A DNA stretch of 64,000 nucleotides, taken from a virus. The notes below the pieces were generated by a model that was given only the letters and a program-made list of their open reading frames with translations, was not told the origin of the DNA and ran no database searches. The translations under genes and the position numbers were made by a program. This document shows, in pieces, positions 1 through 7,227 of the stretch. Positions within the stretch are counted from its first letter, which is position 1, and every line of letters starts with the position of its first letter. The stretch covers positions 1 to 64,000 of IMG/VR virus record IMGVR_UViG_3300032797_000632; one strand, written 5' to 3'.

Positions 1-168
1 GCCGAAAACAGGTTGAATGCGGTCTGGAGCTATGAGTCCATTCCCGGCTACAAACCCCGGTACAGGAGGAAGAGATCCAAAAAGCCGGGGCGAAAGCCGG
101 ATCCGGTCCGGCCCGAGGACATGTCGAGCGTCATCCCCGGGCGAGTGAAGCGCCGGATCGAATTGTGA
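1..168 (+). CDS. C-terminal end of an unidentified protein, cut by the window edge
   Basis: Frame 1 is open from the first base to TGA at 166-168 and gives 55 residues. They are basic and proline-rich, with KKPGRKPDPVRPED in the middle and RVKRRIEL at the end. No start is visible, so the gene begins upstream. The next gene follows after 10 bases with a GGAACGAG-type ribosome-binding site, suggesting one transcript. Function unknown. Confidence 0.5.
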   Translation, partial: AENRLNAVWSYESIPGYKPRYRRKRSKKPGRKPDPVRPEDMSSVIPGRVKRRIEL

Positions 169-178
169 AGGGAACGAG

Positions 179-682
179 ATGGAGGATCGGGACAAGGTAA
201 AATTTGATGTCTGCATGGTCAGGCCAACCGATTTCCGATACTGGGGATTCGGAGCCCGCGGGAAGGGATATGGGGCCCAGGTCAAGGTGGAATTCATGTA
301 CGGAAAGGTTCCGAATAAAGGCACGCCGAGTCGCACGCATCGCAGAAGCATGGATTTCGGGCGGCTCATAGGTGCGAGGCACTACATCGATGGCAAGGTG
401 ATCGAGCATGGGAACAGTGGATACAGGTTTGTGTCCGTCGGGGTTGATCAGATGCTGGCAGAGGTGGCCCGGGCGGTCGAGGAGAGGCTGTTCGCCGATT
501 GGCCGTCTGCCTGTTCCGCAAGCGATGCGATCAAGCGGAGGCTTGCGGATTTGATCACGGACGGCGAGGCAGGCAAGGGAGATGCATCCGCCTATGTGGT
601 GTTTGGCCTAGTTCAACGGGCTGCGTTCGAGCGCCAGGCCCCGCCCGATTCCTCCCGGCCAAAGAGGATGATCACGCTGTGA
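179..682 (+). CDS. Hypothetical phage protein with C-terminal RPKRMITL motif
   Basis: The product has 167 residues and I do not recognise its fold. Its last residues, SRPKRMITL, closely match the end of the protein encoded at 10488-10991 (DRPRRMITL). They resemble a G-R-P-L-R-R/M-I-D motif found in six other proteins of this window. The N-terminal half is rich in Gly and aromatic residues, and the C-terminal half looks helical. Frame 1 from 499 to 735 is also open but is a shadow of this gene. Confidence 0.7.
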   Translation: MEDRDKVKFDVCMVRPTDFRYWGFGARGKGYGAQVKVEFMYGKVPNKGTPSRTHRRSMDFGRLIGARHYIDGKVIEHGNSGYRFVSVGVDQMLAEVARAVEERLFADWPSACSASDAIKRRLADLITDGEAGKGDASAYVVFGLVQRAAFERQAPPDSSRPKRMITL

Positions 683-691
683 CCGGCTCCC

Positions 692-720
692 TTCGATGGG
701 AGTCCAATTGGGGGTATAAT
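692..720 (+). promoter_or_regulatory. Sigma-70-like promoter with consensus -10
   Basis: A perfect TATAAT lies at 715-720. A weak -35 candidate, TTCGAT at 692-697, precedes it by 17 bases. An AAGGAGG ribosome-binding site and the start of the 738 gene follow. The -10 is convincing and the -35 is not. Confidence 0.55.
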
Positions 721-737
721 AAAACAAGGAGGTAATC

Positions 738-1019
738 ATGCCGGAGGAGGAAAAGGGACAGCAGCCGATGGTCGATGCGATGCCGGAGTACATCGCATTG
801 CCCATGACCCTGATATTCGACAAGCGGGCTTTGGGGCGGGCGGTGGAGCGGGTCAAGGCCGAGGCCAAAAGGCACAAGTGGCATGCGAAGAGGATGGCGA
901 CCACTGCGGATTTCGCCGAGGCCATCCTGCAGGACCACCTATCAAAGTTCTTCGATTACGAGGCGTTCGACCCGCAGTCGGTGGCGCAGGCACTGAAAGC
1001 AGAGGGCTGGCTCGAATAG
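738..1019 (+). CDS. Small hypothetical protein
   Basis: 93 residues, start ATG seven bases after AAGGAGG. The middle is basic and helical (AVERVKAEAKRHKWHAKR) and the C-terminal part is acidic. It is the first gene after the TATAAT at 715-720. No family is recognised. Confidence 0.7.
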   Translation: MPEEEKGQQPMVDAMPEYIALPMTLIFDKRALGRAVERVKAEAKRHKWHAKRMATTADFAEAILQDHLSKFFDYEAFDPQSVAQALKAEGWLE

Positions 1020-1042
1020 CGGGATTCCATAAGCCGGACAAT

Positions 1043-1051
1043 GCACCATAG
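1043..1051 (+). repeat. GCACCATAG boundary repeat, copy 1
   Basis: Exact GCACCATAG in the gap between the 738 gene and the lipoprotein gene. It is one of seven copies, all in the same orientation and all at gene ends or in gaps. Confidence 0.7.
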
Positions 1052-1072
1052 TGTATGAGATGGGCAAGGCAT

Positions 1073-1088
1073 CTCCACAAACGTGGAG
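1073..1088. repeat. Palindrome CTCCAC-AAAC-GTGGAG
   Basis: Six-base arms around a four-base centre, in the leader of the lipoprotein gene. Its right arm runs into the ribosome-binding site GGAGGGAGGAG. It is a variant of the TTTCCAC-N4-GTGGAAA palindrome found across the window. Confidence 0.6.
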
Positions 1089-1097
1089 GGAGGAGTT

Positions 1098-1943
1098 ATG
1101 AAAAGCAAAGCGAAATGGTTATTGGGTTTGGGACTTGGTTTTCTGGCCGGGGTGGTGTTCGTAATCTCCTGCGGCCAGGAGGCCCGATCAACCGCCGAGG
1201 AAATTCTCAAGGCAATCGGGATTACCTTCGACCCTACGGGCACCGACCTGGCGGCACAGAACCTCCAGGACCTGGGGACGGAATTGGACACCAGGATCGT
1301 CGCCCTGGAAACGAAGATCGGCACTCCCGCGAACCCGGATACCGATCTCTCGGGGAGGGTTACGGCTCTGGAAACTCGAATGACCAATATAGAAACCATG
1401 CTGGTTCAGGTTCAGGGAATTGTTATCCAAATAGCAAGTATTGTAGCTACGCCCTCCCCCAATTCATTGATTCTTGAATGTTTGGAAAAGGAACTGGCAA
1501 GCTATCAGGTTCCGGCAGATTGGGTGGTTCTCGACAGCCAGACCCATGTCAATGGGTCGGTAACCTTGAGTCTGCCGTGTTCAATGTCCCTCCGATATTT
1601 GAAGATTGAAGCCACTTACACGAGTGACATGGGCCAAGTTAATATCTACGAAATCCAGGCTTTTGGCCCGGATGCACCGACCACGAACCTCGCCCTAAAT
1701 AAAACGGCGACCGCCATCTCCTCCCAGGGAGGGGACGCCGGGGGCCAAGGCCCGAGGATGGCGGTGGATGGAAATGTGGGAAGTCGATGGGCGAGTGAGA
1801 GGGGTTCGCCTGGCCCGGCGAGCGTGGCCGTTCCCCACTGGATAATGGTGGACCTCGGGCAGAACTATCAAGTCAACCAGATCGTGATCAACTCCGGGAA
1901 TTACAACGAGGATTACACCCTGCTGGGAAAGCGGGGCGAGTGA
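1098..1943 (+). CDS. Lipoprotein with coiled-coil region and truncated F5/8 type C (discoidin-like) domain
   Basis: Start ATG at 1098 follows GGAGGGAGGAG; the frame also opens upstream at a GTG that lacks a site. The N-terminus is a lipoprotein signal: MKSK, a hydrophobic stretch, then lipobox VISC near residue 25, so the product should be lipid-anchored. A helical stretch with repeated VxALETxx follows. From about residue 195 the sequence looks like an F5/8 type C carbohydrate-binding domain (NLALNKTATA, DGNVGSRWAS, HWIMVDLG). The reading frame ends inside this domain, and a second copy of its HWIVLDFG segment appears in another frame just downstream. A superinfection-exclusion or receptor-masking lipoprotein is possible but unproven. 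Confidence 0.75.
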   Translation: MKSKAKWLLGLGLGFLAGVVFVISCGQEARSTAEEILKAIGITFDPTGTDLAAQNLQDLGTELDTRIVALETKIGTPANPDTDLSGRVTALETRMTNIETMLVQVQGIVIQIASIVATPSPNSLILECLEKELASYQVPADWVVLDSQTHVNGSVTLSLPCSMSLRYLKIEATYTSDMGQVNIYEIQAFGPDAPTTNLALNKTATAISSQGGDAGGQGPRMAVDGNVGSRWASERGSPGPASVAVPHWIMVDLGQNYQVNQIVINSGNYNEDYTLLGKRGE

Positions 1944-2068
1944 CAGATTTCCACGATTGTGGATCGGGGGGCGGTAATCCGCACTGGATAGTCCTAGATT
2001 TCGGTGAGTCCCGGAGCATCGACGAGATAGCGGTAAACGCCGGGAGCTACGGGGGAGCTACATCGTCT
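1940..2068 (+). pseudogene. Second F5/8 type C fragment, out of frame with the lipoprotein gene
   Basis: The frame opening at GTG 1940 encodes GGGNPHWIVLDFGESRSIDE and then AVNAGSYG, which parallels PHWIMVDLGQNY...VINSGNYN at the end of the upstream lipoprotein. The similarity stops after about 40 residues and the rest of the frame looks non-coding up to 2123. This is best read as a remnant of a duplicated domain separated by a frameshift or deletion. A palindrome lies at the junction. Confidence 0.5.
1950..1963. repeat. Palindrome TCCAC-GATT-GTGGA
   Basis: Perfect five-base arms (TTCCAC on the left side) seven bases after the stop of the lipoprotein gene. One of nine copies in the window. 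Confidence 0.65.
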
Positions 2069-2122
2069 ACGGGCGGGCACCGTCCGGGTCCGATCCCTGC
2101 GGAAGCTGACGAAGAGGGGCCC

Positions 2123-2365
2123 ATGGGAAAAGAGAAAAAACGCTCAGAACCGGAAAAATGCAAAAGAAACCCTCTGGGGGATGATCCGCTGGCCCGCACA
2201 GGAAGGCGAAAGTATCTGCCCGGGGATCTCTCGATCATAGATTTCTATTGCGGGCCGGGGAAGCAAACGGGGCCAAGGTTGGGCGATTCACGGCGAAAGG
2301 CCAGGCCATCGGAACCGGCCCGCATAAAAAAAACTAGGGGCGGAAGTGTTCGAAAGCAGACATGA
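2123..2365 (+). CDS. Possible small basic protein
   Basis: 80 residues from ATG 2123, preceded by a weak GAAGAGGGG site. Very rich in Lys, Arg and Pro (MGKEKKRSEPEKCKRNP at the start). No family is recognised. It shares its frame with the discoidin fragment upstream, so it could also be the tail of a decayed longer gene. Confidence 0.4.
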   Translation: MGKEKKRSEPEKCKRNPLGDDPLARTGRRKYLPGDLSIIDFYCGPGKQTGPRLGDSRRKARPSEPARIKKTRGGSVRKQT

Positions 2366-2720
2366 GATCGTGATCGGCATGCTCAAGATGCATGCGAACA
2401 TCACCGTATCGTACAAGATCAAATCCCGCCCCTTTTATGAAATCACGGCGATACGGGCGTGGAAGGAGAGGGGCGGGAGGAGGAACGAATACCGGTGGCA
2501 CAAGCAGAGGGTCGGATACTGCTCTGGATGGGATCCCGACATCGTGGTGATGCGGGCGACTAGGCGCCGGCTTGGTGAATGGCATGGGCGTCGCCCCTGG
2601 CCCCGGCACCCTTGGTTCTGGGTTATGCTTGCGACCATCATGGCCCTGGCCGTGGCCAAGATCACATGGCGGAGGATCAGGCGGGGTCCCGGGTGGGAGA
2701 TGATGGAGGGGAGACAATGA
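2346..2720 (+). CDS. Small membrane protein, function unknown
   Basis: 124 residues from GTG 2346, after AGGGGCGG. The N-terminal two thirds are soluble and basic. A single membrane segment lies near residues 90-106 (FWVMLATIMALAVAK), followed by a short basic tail. The stop overlaps the next start (ATGA). No family is recognised. Confidence 0.6.
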   Translation: MFESRHEIVIGMLKMHANITVSYKIKSRPFYEITAIRAWKERGGRRNEYRWHKQRVGYCSGWDPDIVVMRATRRRLGEWHGRRPWPRHPWFWVMLATIMALAVAKITWRRIRRGPGWEMMEGRQ

Positions 2721-3004
2721 GCGGAAGGGATTTTATCGATGAGGTTTATAAAATGGCCGAGGACGAGGGCCTCGAGGTGGTGGCGGGGGTGTTCGAGGGG
2801 GAGGGCCAGCCGATAGTCGTCTGCCGAACAGGCATAAAATTCGACCATGCCTTAGTCGTGGTGAATGAGATCATAAAATGCGTGGTGCTCGCCCTGCTCG
2901 AGGGAGGTAACGATGTGGAGGCTTTGAGGGGGGCGTGGCTTCACACCATCTCCCGGGGGATCGACGATGTCCACCGGGAGTGGAAGGAGAGCCGGGGGAA
3001 TTGA
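2717..3004 (+). CDS. Small hypothetical protein
   Basis: 95 residues from ATG 2717, which overlaps the previous stop. Predicted alpha/beta with an acidic N-terminus (MSGRDFIDEVYKMAEDEG). Not recognised. It is translationally coupled on both sides: the next gene starts with TTG across its stop. Confidence 0.65.
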   Translation: MSGRDFIDEVYKMAEDEGLEVVAGVFEGEGQPIVVCRTGIKFDHALVVVNEIIKCVVLALLEGGNDVEALRGAWLHTISRGIDDVHREWKESRGN

Positions 3005-3285
3005 AAAGGTCCTGCCCGAACTGCACAAGCTACCGGCGCCCGTCCAACCTTCCCCTGCTGGATCTGTACCCGCTCCAGTTTCTCTGCATGGGGAAAAACA
3101 AGGTGATGGGGCTCCCGCTCCCGGACGGGTGCGAGCTTTACTATCCGGCATTTGAGAACCAGCACAAGGCGGCGGCGAGGCGGAGGGAGTGGAGGTTGTC
3201 GGGAAAATCAAGGAGGCCCGGGGAGGCCCGGGGCGGGGATCGCAGAGTCGCAAAGAATGAGAAGGCGGGAAAGAGGATGAGATGA
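3001..3285 (+). CDS. Small cysteine-containing protein
   Basis: 94 residues from TTG 3001, overlapping the previous TGA. The first residues carry CPNC, and further cysteines occur at FLCMG and DGCELYY, so a small metal-binding site is possible. The C-terminus is very basic. Its stop overlaps the start of the AAA+ ATPase gene, suggesting coupled expression. Function unknown. Confidence 0.6.
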   Translation: MKRSCPNCTSYRRPSNLPLLDLYPLQFLCMGKNKVMGLPLPDGCELYYPAFENQHKAAARRREWRLSGKSRRPGEARGGDRRVAKNEKAGKRMR

Positions 3286-4568
3286 GCAACAAGACAAGCA
3301 CAAACGCAGATGCCCGGCGTGCGGTTTCTAAATTTACGAAGGTTAGGACAAAATCTAAATTGAGCATAATCCTCTCCGGGGGAGTGTCCGTCGGCCTAGG
3401 AACGGACTGTATTTTCGACTACATAAGAAACCTGATCCTGCACCGGATATTCGCCGATGGCGGGGTAGTTTGCCAGCGGTGCATGATTTTCTGGGTGGCG
3501 GAGGACAAAACCGAGGCCCGCTTGAACGCAAGCGAGAGGATGGCCACAGGGGGGGGGCGGTGCGACGATTCGCCTCCGAAACCGGTCTCCGACCAAGGGG
3601 ATAAGTCGCTGGATGAGGCCCATCCCCGGCTGTTCGGGTATATGCGTTCCGCAGGACTGGAGCCGGCGTTCATGTCGCAGGATGCTGCCTTGCTCTCCTG
3701 CCCCGGGAGGGTGGTGGTCGTCGTCAAGAAGGAAGGGGCACAGATGATTGTCCACGAGTACGGGGGCGGGGATCCGGTGCTGGATGCGGACCGGATCCTC
3801 GAGGCGGCCCCCGAGCTCCGGCCAACCCCCATAATGGAGGAGCAGGAAGACGCCATTTTCATCAATGCCATGATGATCGGCGAGACGGTCAGCTTCAAGC
3901 GACTGAAGCTTTACGCAAAGCCCCTAGCCTCCTATCTGGAGACAAACTACTGCGGGGAGGTGGTCGGGGCTACCAACAGACTGATAAGGCAGATCGGGAC
4001 GAGGGAGTGCATTGGCCGGACGGTCATCCTGCAGGGCCCCCCGGGGACGGGCAAGTCCTACTGGATCAAGGGTCTGGCGAAGACGCTCGAGAAGATGTAT
4101 GTCCCGGTGCTAGTGGTCCAGCCGATGAATTTCTTCTCCAACCCGATGCCCTACCTCCACACCGTGGATAGGTACGGGGAGGACGGCGGGAGGCTGATGT
4201 TCATATTCGAGGACTGCGGGAGGATGCTGGCTACCGAGTCACAGATGGACATGCCCCAGGTAGAGTCCCTGCTCCTCAACATAAGCGACGGCCTGCTGGG
4301 ATCCGGCAGGGAGGACATATTCGTTTTCACCTTCAACTTCGAGGTGGGGTCGGTCATCCCGGCCATCCAGCGTCCGGGTCGTCTCCTAGCGGGGATCAGT
4401 TTCGCACCCCTAAACGGGGACGAGATTGCGAGGTTTGTGGCCTCGATCGGGGGCGATGGGCATGGATGGGGCGGGGAGAGCAAGACGCTGGCCGAACTTT
4501 ATTCGATGATCCTTCTCGGCCAAGGCGAGGAGGCCCCCCGGAAAAAGGCTATGGGATTCTTGAAATGA
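3282..4568 (+). CDS. AAA+ ATPase
   Basis: 428 residues. The C-terminal half is an AAA+ module with Walker A GPPGTGKS near residue 251 and Walker B MFIFEDCG near 306. It is followed by a sensor-1-like FTFNFE and an arginine-finger region QRPGRLLAG. The N-terminal 200 residues are unrecognised and include a stretch poor in regular structure (residues 90-120). Such phage ATPases remodel proteins or nucleic acids; the partner cannot be read from sequence. The start overlaps the upstream gene and the stop overlaps a 35-residue ORF. Confidence 0.85.
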   Translation: MSNKTSTNADARRAVSKFTKVRTKSKLSIILSGGVSVGLGTDCIFDYIRNLILHRIFADGGVVCQRCMIFWVAEDKTEARLNASERMATGGGRCDDSPPKPVSDQGDKSLDEAHPRLFGYMRSAGLEPAFMSQDAALLSCPGRVVVVVKKEGAQMIVHEYGGGDPVLDADRILEAAPELRPTPIMEEQEDAIFINAMMIGETVSFKRLKLYAKPLASYLETNYCGEVVGATNRLIRQIGTRECIGRTVILQGPPGTGKSYWIKGLAKTLEKMYVPVLVVQPMNFFSNPMPYLHTVDRYGEDGGRLMFIFEDCGRMLATESQMDMPQVESLLLNISDGLLGSGREDIFVFTFNFEVGSVIPAIQRPGRLLAGISFAPLNGDEIARFVASIGGDGHGWGGESKTLAELYSMILLGQGEEAPRKKAMGFLK

Positions 4569-4672
4569 TCCGGATAGAAGACATAAAGAAACGAAGCGAT
4601 AAAATGATCGCCGTAAACGAGAAGAAAGGGAGGAGAGATGAGAAAATGGGAAAAGGTAAAGTACGAGGCTGA
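4565..4672 (+). CDS. Possible 35-residue basic peptide
   Basis: ATG 4565 overlaps the ATPase stop (ATGA). The peptide is MIRIEDIKKRSDKMIAV and then lysine- and glycine-rich. It overlaps the following gene by 35 bases. Real expression is uncertain. Confidence 0.35.
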   Translation: MIRIEDIKKRSDKMIAVNEKKGRRDEKMGKGKVRG

Positions 4673-4967
4673 CATCGCCATTTTCGGCCTTGGGGCCCTC
4701 GTGGTCGTGGTCGCCGGGATCGCCCAGGGATTCAGGGCAAGCGAGGTCGTGGTGGCCGCATGCTTCCTCGCCCTGACGCTGGTCAAGGCGTTCACCTATG
4801 TCGCCCGGGAAAAACAGATGGGCGGGAAGGGACGGAAGCCGAAACCGATCAAAGAGGGGATCGAGAAAAAAGGCGGGGTGAATGAAAAGCCGGAAGCCAT
4901 GCCGGCCCCGCTCTTCGAAAAACGGGAAGGTTCGGATACTTCCCCGGCACAACCCGAAAAGATATAA
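4638..4967 (+). CDS. Small membrane protein with two transmembrane segments and charged tail
   Basis: 109 residues from ATG 4638, five bases after GGGAGGAG. Two membrane segments lie near residues 12-29 (DIAIFGLGALVVVVAGIA) and 35-53. The rest is hydrophilic, Lys/Pro/Glu-rich and ends PAQPEKI. Size and layout resemble class II holins, but no lysis cassette surrounds it, so the role is open. Confidence 0.6.
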   Translation: MRKWEKVKYEADIAIFGLGALVVVVAGIAQGFRASEVVVAACFLALTLVKAFTYVAREKQMGGKGRKPKPIKEGIEKKGGVNEKPEAMPAPLFEKREGSDTSPAQPEKI

Positions 4968-5045
4968 ATATTTAGCCCCCGTGGTGCAAGGGACTTTGCG
5001 GGTGCTTATAAGGGGAATCAGTACCAAGTAGACCATAGGACTAAC

Positions 5046-5570
5046 ATGGCGATCCGAAGAGTTGTCGAAGCTTTTAATATGGGATACAGGGTGACTAAAG
5101 ACGGAAGGGTTGTTTCGCCTGAGCAAAAGGAGAGAAAATTAAGCGTCGGACCTCAAGGATATTATACTTTTACCGTGCGAATTAGAGGTAAAAATCGGGA
5201 GGCATGGACCATCAAAGTGCATAGATTGGTCGCTTACCAAAAGTATGGTGAGGCACTTTATGAACCCGGAATTGAGGTCAGGCACTTAGACAATAATAAG
5301 TTAAATAATTGCGATGACAATATTTCCATAGGAACACACCCTGAAAACATGATGGACATACCAAGAGGAAAAAGAATATCCATTGCCAAAAATGCATCGA
5401 GTAAATCCATTTGTTTTACAAGGAAGTTAACCATAGAAAAGCTAAAAGAATTCAGAACAGATAGAAAATTGGGCATGTCCTATCATGAGCTTATGAGGAA
5501 ATACAATTTATCTAAAGATACGGTTTCGTATATTGTAAATGGCAAAACTTATGGGGATGTATCTCAATAG
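5046..5570 (+). CDS. HNH homing endonuclease, 3' end overlapping a tRNA gene
   Basis: 174 residues. The HNH core is clear: VHRLVAYQKYG, then VRHLDNNKLNN and SIGTHPENMMD. A C-terminal helix-turn-helix-like segment (SYHELMRKYNLSKDTVSYI) resembles DNA-binding repeats of such enzymes. The gene is markedly more AT-rich than its neighbours, which suggests recent acquisition. Its last six codons are the first 18 bases of tRNA-Arg, with the TAG stop in the D-loop. The 78 bases before it hold no recognised gene. It is probably a freestanding homing endonuclease settled at a tRNA. Confidence 0.85.
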   Translation: MAIRRVVEAFNMGYRVTKDGRVVSPEQKERKLSVGPQGYYTFTVRIRGKNREAWTIKVHRLVAYQKYGEALYEPGIEVRHLDNNKLNNCDDNISIGTHPENMMDIPRGKRISIAKNASSKSICFTRKLTIEKLKEFRTDRKLGMSYHELMRKYNLSKDTVSYIVNGKTYGDVSQ

Positions 5571-5629
5571 GATAGAGAATTAGTTTCCTAAACTAAAAGT
5601 TGCAGGTTCGAGTCCTGTCATCCCCACCA
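5553..5629 (+). tRNA. tRNA-Arg (anticodon CCT)
   Basis: 77 bases fold as a complete cloverleaf: acceptor GGGGATG with CATCCCC, D-stem TCTC/GAGA, anticodon stem TTAGT/ACTAA with loop TTCCTAA, a 5-base variable region, T-stem GCAGG/CCTGT with loop TTCGAGT, discriminator A and encoded CCA. The anticodon CCT reads AGG, a codon that is frequent in this phage's genes. Its 5' end is shared with the HNH gene. Confidence 0.92.
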
Positions 5630-5646
5630 TAAAAGGAAGGGCCTGA

Positions 5647-6090
5647 ATGGAAGAGTCTATGAATCACGCAGTGGTTGGGTTCATGTTTGACCCGCAAGGG
5701 AAGAATGTGGTCCTGATAAACAAAAACCGCCCCGAATGGCAGAGGGGGATGTGGAATGGCCCCGGGGGCAAGGTTCGGATGGGCCAGGAGAGTGCCCGCG
5801 AGGCGATGGCGAGGGAGTTCCGGGAGGAGGCGGGCGTGGACACCGACTCGAGCCAGTGGGTGATCGTCGTGGTGATGAATGGGGTCGACAAGGAAGGGAA
5901 AGAGTGGGCGATCACATTCATGTACTCCTGCGCCGAGCACGGGATCGAGGAGGCTAAGACGGTCACCGACGAGCGGGTCGAGGTATTTCCGGTCGGCAAA
6001 CTGCCCGACAATCTGGTGCGGGGCCTGAGGTGGATTATTCCCCTGTGCCTAGACAACATATATTTTCCATTGATGGTCATTTCAAAATAA
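5647..6090 (+). CDS. Nudix hydrolase
   Basis: 147 residues with a full Nudix box: GGKVRMGQESAREAMAREF followed by REEAGVD (about residues 39-65). This motif binds Mg and hydrolyses nucleoside diphosphates linked to another group. Phage versions clean up modified nucleotides or act on NAD or capped RNA; the substrate here is not readable. An in-frame ATG lies five codons in, but ATG 5647 follows AGGAAGGG. It lies immediately after the tRNA. Confidence 0.9.
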   Translation: MEESMNHAVVGFMFDPQGKNVVLINKNRPEWQRGMWNGPGGKVRMGQESAREAMAREFREEAGVDTDSSQWVIVVVMNGVDKEGKEWAITFMYSCAEHGIEEAKTVTDERVEVFPVGKLPDNLVRGLRWIIPLCLDNIYFPLMVISK

Positions 6091-6103
6091 GGAGGAGGAG
6101 ATC

Positions 6104-6361
6104 ATGGATCCGATCAAATGCAACATATGTAAGCTGCCGAACCAGCACTTCGCCTGGGTGGTCACGAGCGACCCGGCCAAGGCGTCGGCGGTGTGCCGGG
6201 AGTGCTTTGCCGATGGCATTCTGTTCCTCGAGGAGCTGGCGAAGTTTCTCGACGCTCTCAAGACCATATGCCCCGAGAGGCAGGTGACGGGGGAGGGGGC
6301 GAAGACCATCGGGGTGGCCGTGACGCTCCCCGAGTCCAAAGACCAGCCGGACAAGGGGTAG
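6104..6361 (+). CDS. Small zinc-finger-like protein
   Basis: 85 residues after AGGAGGAG. CNIC near residue 6 and CREC near 31 form a plausible four-cysteine zinc site, followed by a helix (ILFLEELAKFLDAL). Not further recognised. Confidence 0.7.
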   Translation: MDPIKCNICKLPNQHFAWVVTSDPAKASAVCRECFADGILFLEELAKFLDALKTICPERQVTGEGAKTIGVAVTLPESKDQPDKG

Positions 6362-6363
6362 GT

Positions 6364-6738
6364 GTGGATCCCCGGCTGGTTTTTGTCTGCTCCCGGCTGG
6401 CGGGAGATATCCATCTTAATATCAGCCTGACCGCCCACCATTGCCGGTATGTGTTCCGGCAGGGGCTCGTGCCGGTGGCCCCCCACCTGTATCTCGGGAT
6501 GATCCTCGACGACAACAGGCCGGCGGAAAGGGAGATGGGCATCGGACTCGGCAGGGAGGTTATGAACCTCTGCTCCCAGTTCTGGGCGTTCCATGATGGC
6601 GGGTTGTCGTCCGGAATGCAGGACGACATCAACTATTGGATAGCGACGCTCGGCAGGGGAGGGGGAACCGTTAGACGGATCCGCTTCCGATGCGAGGGTT
6701 TTGGATCCCCGATCTACACCCCTGACGAGGCACCATAG
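6364..6738 (+). CDS. DUF4406/DUF7768-like nucleoside 2-deoxyribosyltransferase-fold protein
   Basis: Best start is GTG 6364 just after the upstream stop, giving 124 residues. The opening strand LVFVCSRLAGD, the segment GLVPVAPHLYLGMILDD, then GREVMNLCSQFWAF and SSGMQDDI match the family with the nucleoside 2-deoxyribosyltransferase fold common in phages. Such proteins may act on modified nucleotides, but the reaction is unknown. The long frame opening upstream at 6193 is only an extension through the previous gene. The gene ends in GCACCATAG, whose TAG is its stop. Confidence 0.75.
   Translation: MDPRLVFVCSRLAGDIHLNISLTAHHCRYVFRQGLVPVAPHLYLGMILDDNRPAEREMGIGLGREVMNLCSQFWAFHDGGLSSGMQDDINYWIATLGRGGGTVRRIRFRCEGFGSPIYTPDEAP
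6730..6738 (+). repeat. GCACCATAG boundary repeat, copy 2
   Basis: Exact copy covering the last two codons and stop (A-P-stop) of the DUF4406-like gene. Confidence 0.7.
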
Positions 6739-6759
6739 AATGCGAGGGAGGGAATAGCC

Positions 6760-7227
6760 ATGAGGACGAGGGATCAGATAGCAGAGTATTACAAGGGCAG
6801 AAAGAGGTGGGATACCCTCGGGTTTGAGGCCGAGGTTCTTCTGCCGTACCTGGACACGGAGCATCTCCGGCCATTCTGTAAGGAGGGGGCGGACCTGTCC
6901 AAGCATAGAGCACAGCCCCTGACCGAGCCGAGGGTGATCCGGGAGATGAAATCCTATATGGAGTTCGCCTGGGGCAAGGTCATCGACCACCGGGGGATAT
7001 CGGCGGGGAGGAGCGTCCAGAAGATGCGGGCCTGGCTCTGGCTTTTGGGGGACGATGAGCTGGTGTCCTTCTGCGACGACGAGAGAAACTACCCGCAGTA
7101 CGGGGCCCCCATATTGAGAAGGATATGCCAGAAATACAAGCTACCGATTCCGAAGGGGGAGATGGTGGACCGGATGGCCCGGGGGCTGGCCTGCCAGGCC
7201 GGGTGTGATATGGGGTGCGGGAGATGA
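6760..7227 (+). CDS. Hypothetical protein
   Basis: 155 residues after a GAGGGAGGG site. Mainly helical, with scattered cysteines at the end (LACQAGCDMGCGR). The pattern GRSVQKMRAWLWLLGDDEL is notable but not diagnostic. It is the first gene after a GCACCATAG repeat and its stop overlaps the transglycosylase start. Confidence 0.65.
   Translation: MRTRDQIAEYYKGRKRWDTLGFEAEVLLPYLDTEHLRPFCKEGADLSKHRAQPLTEPRVIREMKSYMEFAWGKVIDHRGISAGRSVQKMRAWLWLLGDDELVSFCDDERNYPQYGAPILRRICQKYKLPIPKGEMVDRMARGLACQAGCDMGCGR

Noticed and set aside
499-735. 78-codon plus-strand ORF
   Set aside because: It lies in another frame of the 179-682 gene, and its end runs over the promoter; no ribosome-binding site.
2967-2982. 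TCCAC-CGGGA-GTGGA as a further copy of the dispersed palindrome
   Set aside because: The centre has five bases instead of four and the flanks do not match; likely chance in a coding region.
4157-4169. TCCAC-ACC-GTGGA as a further copy of the dispersed palindrome
   Set aside because: The centre has three bases and the flanks do not extend the arms; treated as chance.
4638-4967. Firm assignment as a holin
   Set aside because: Two membrane segments alone are not enough; no endolysin gene is adjacent and the charged tail is longer than in typical class II holins.
4974-5010. GC-rich segment that looks like the 5' part of a tRNA, possibly the first exon of a split tRNA with the HNH gene in an intron
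   Set aside because: The tRNA at 5553-5629 is complete by itself and its acceptor does not pair with this segment; no 3' partner was found.
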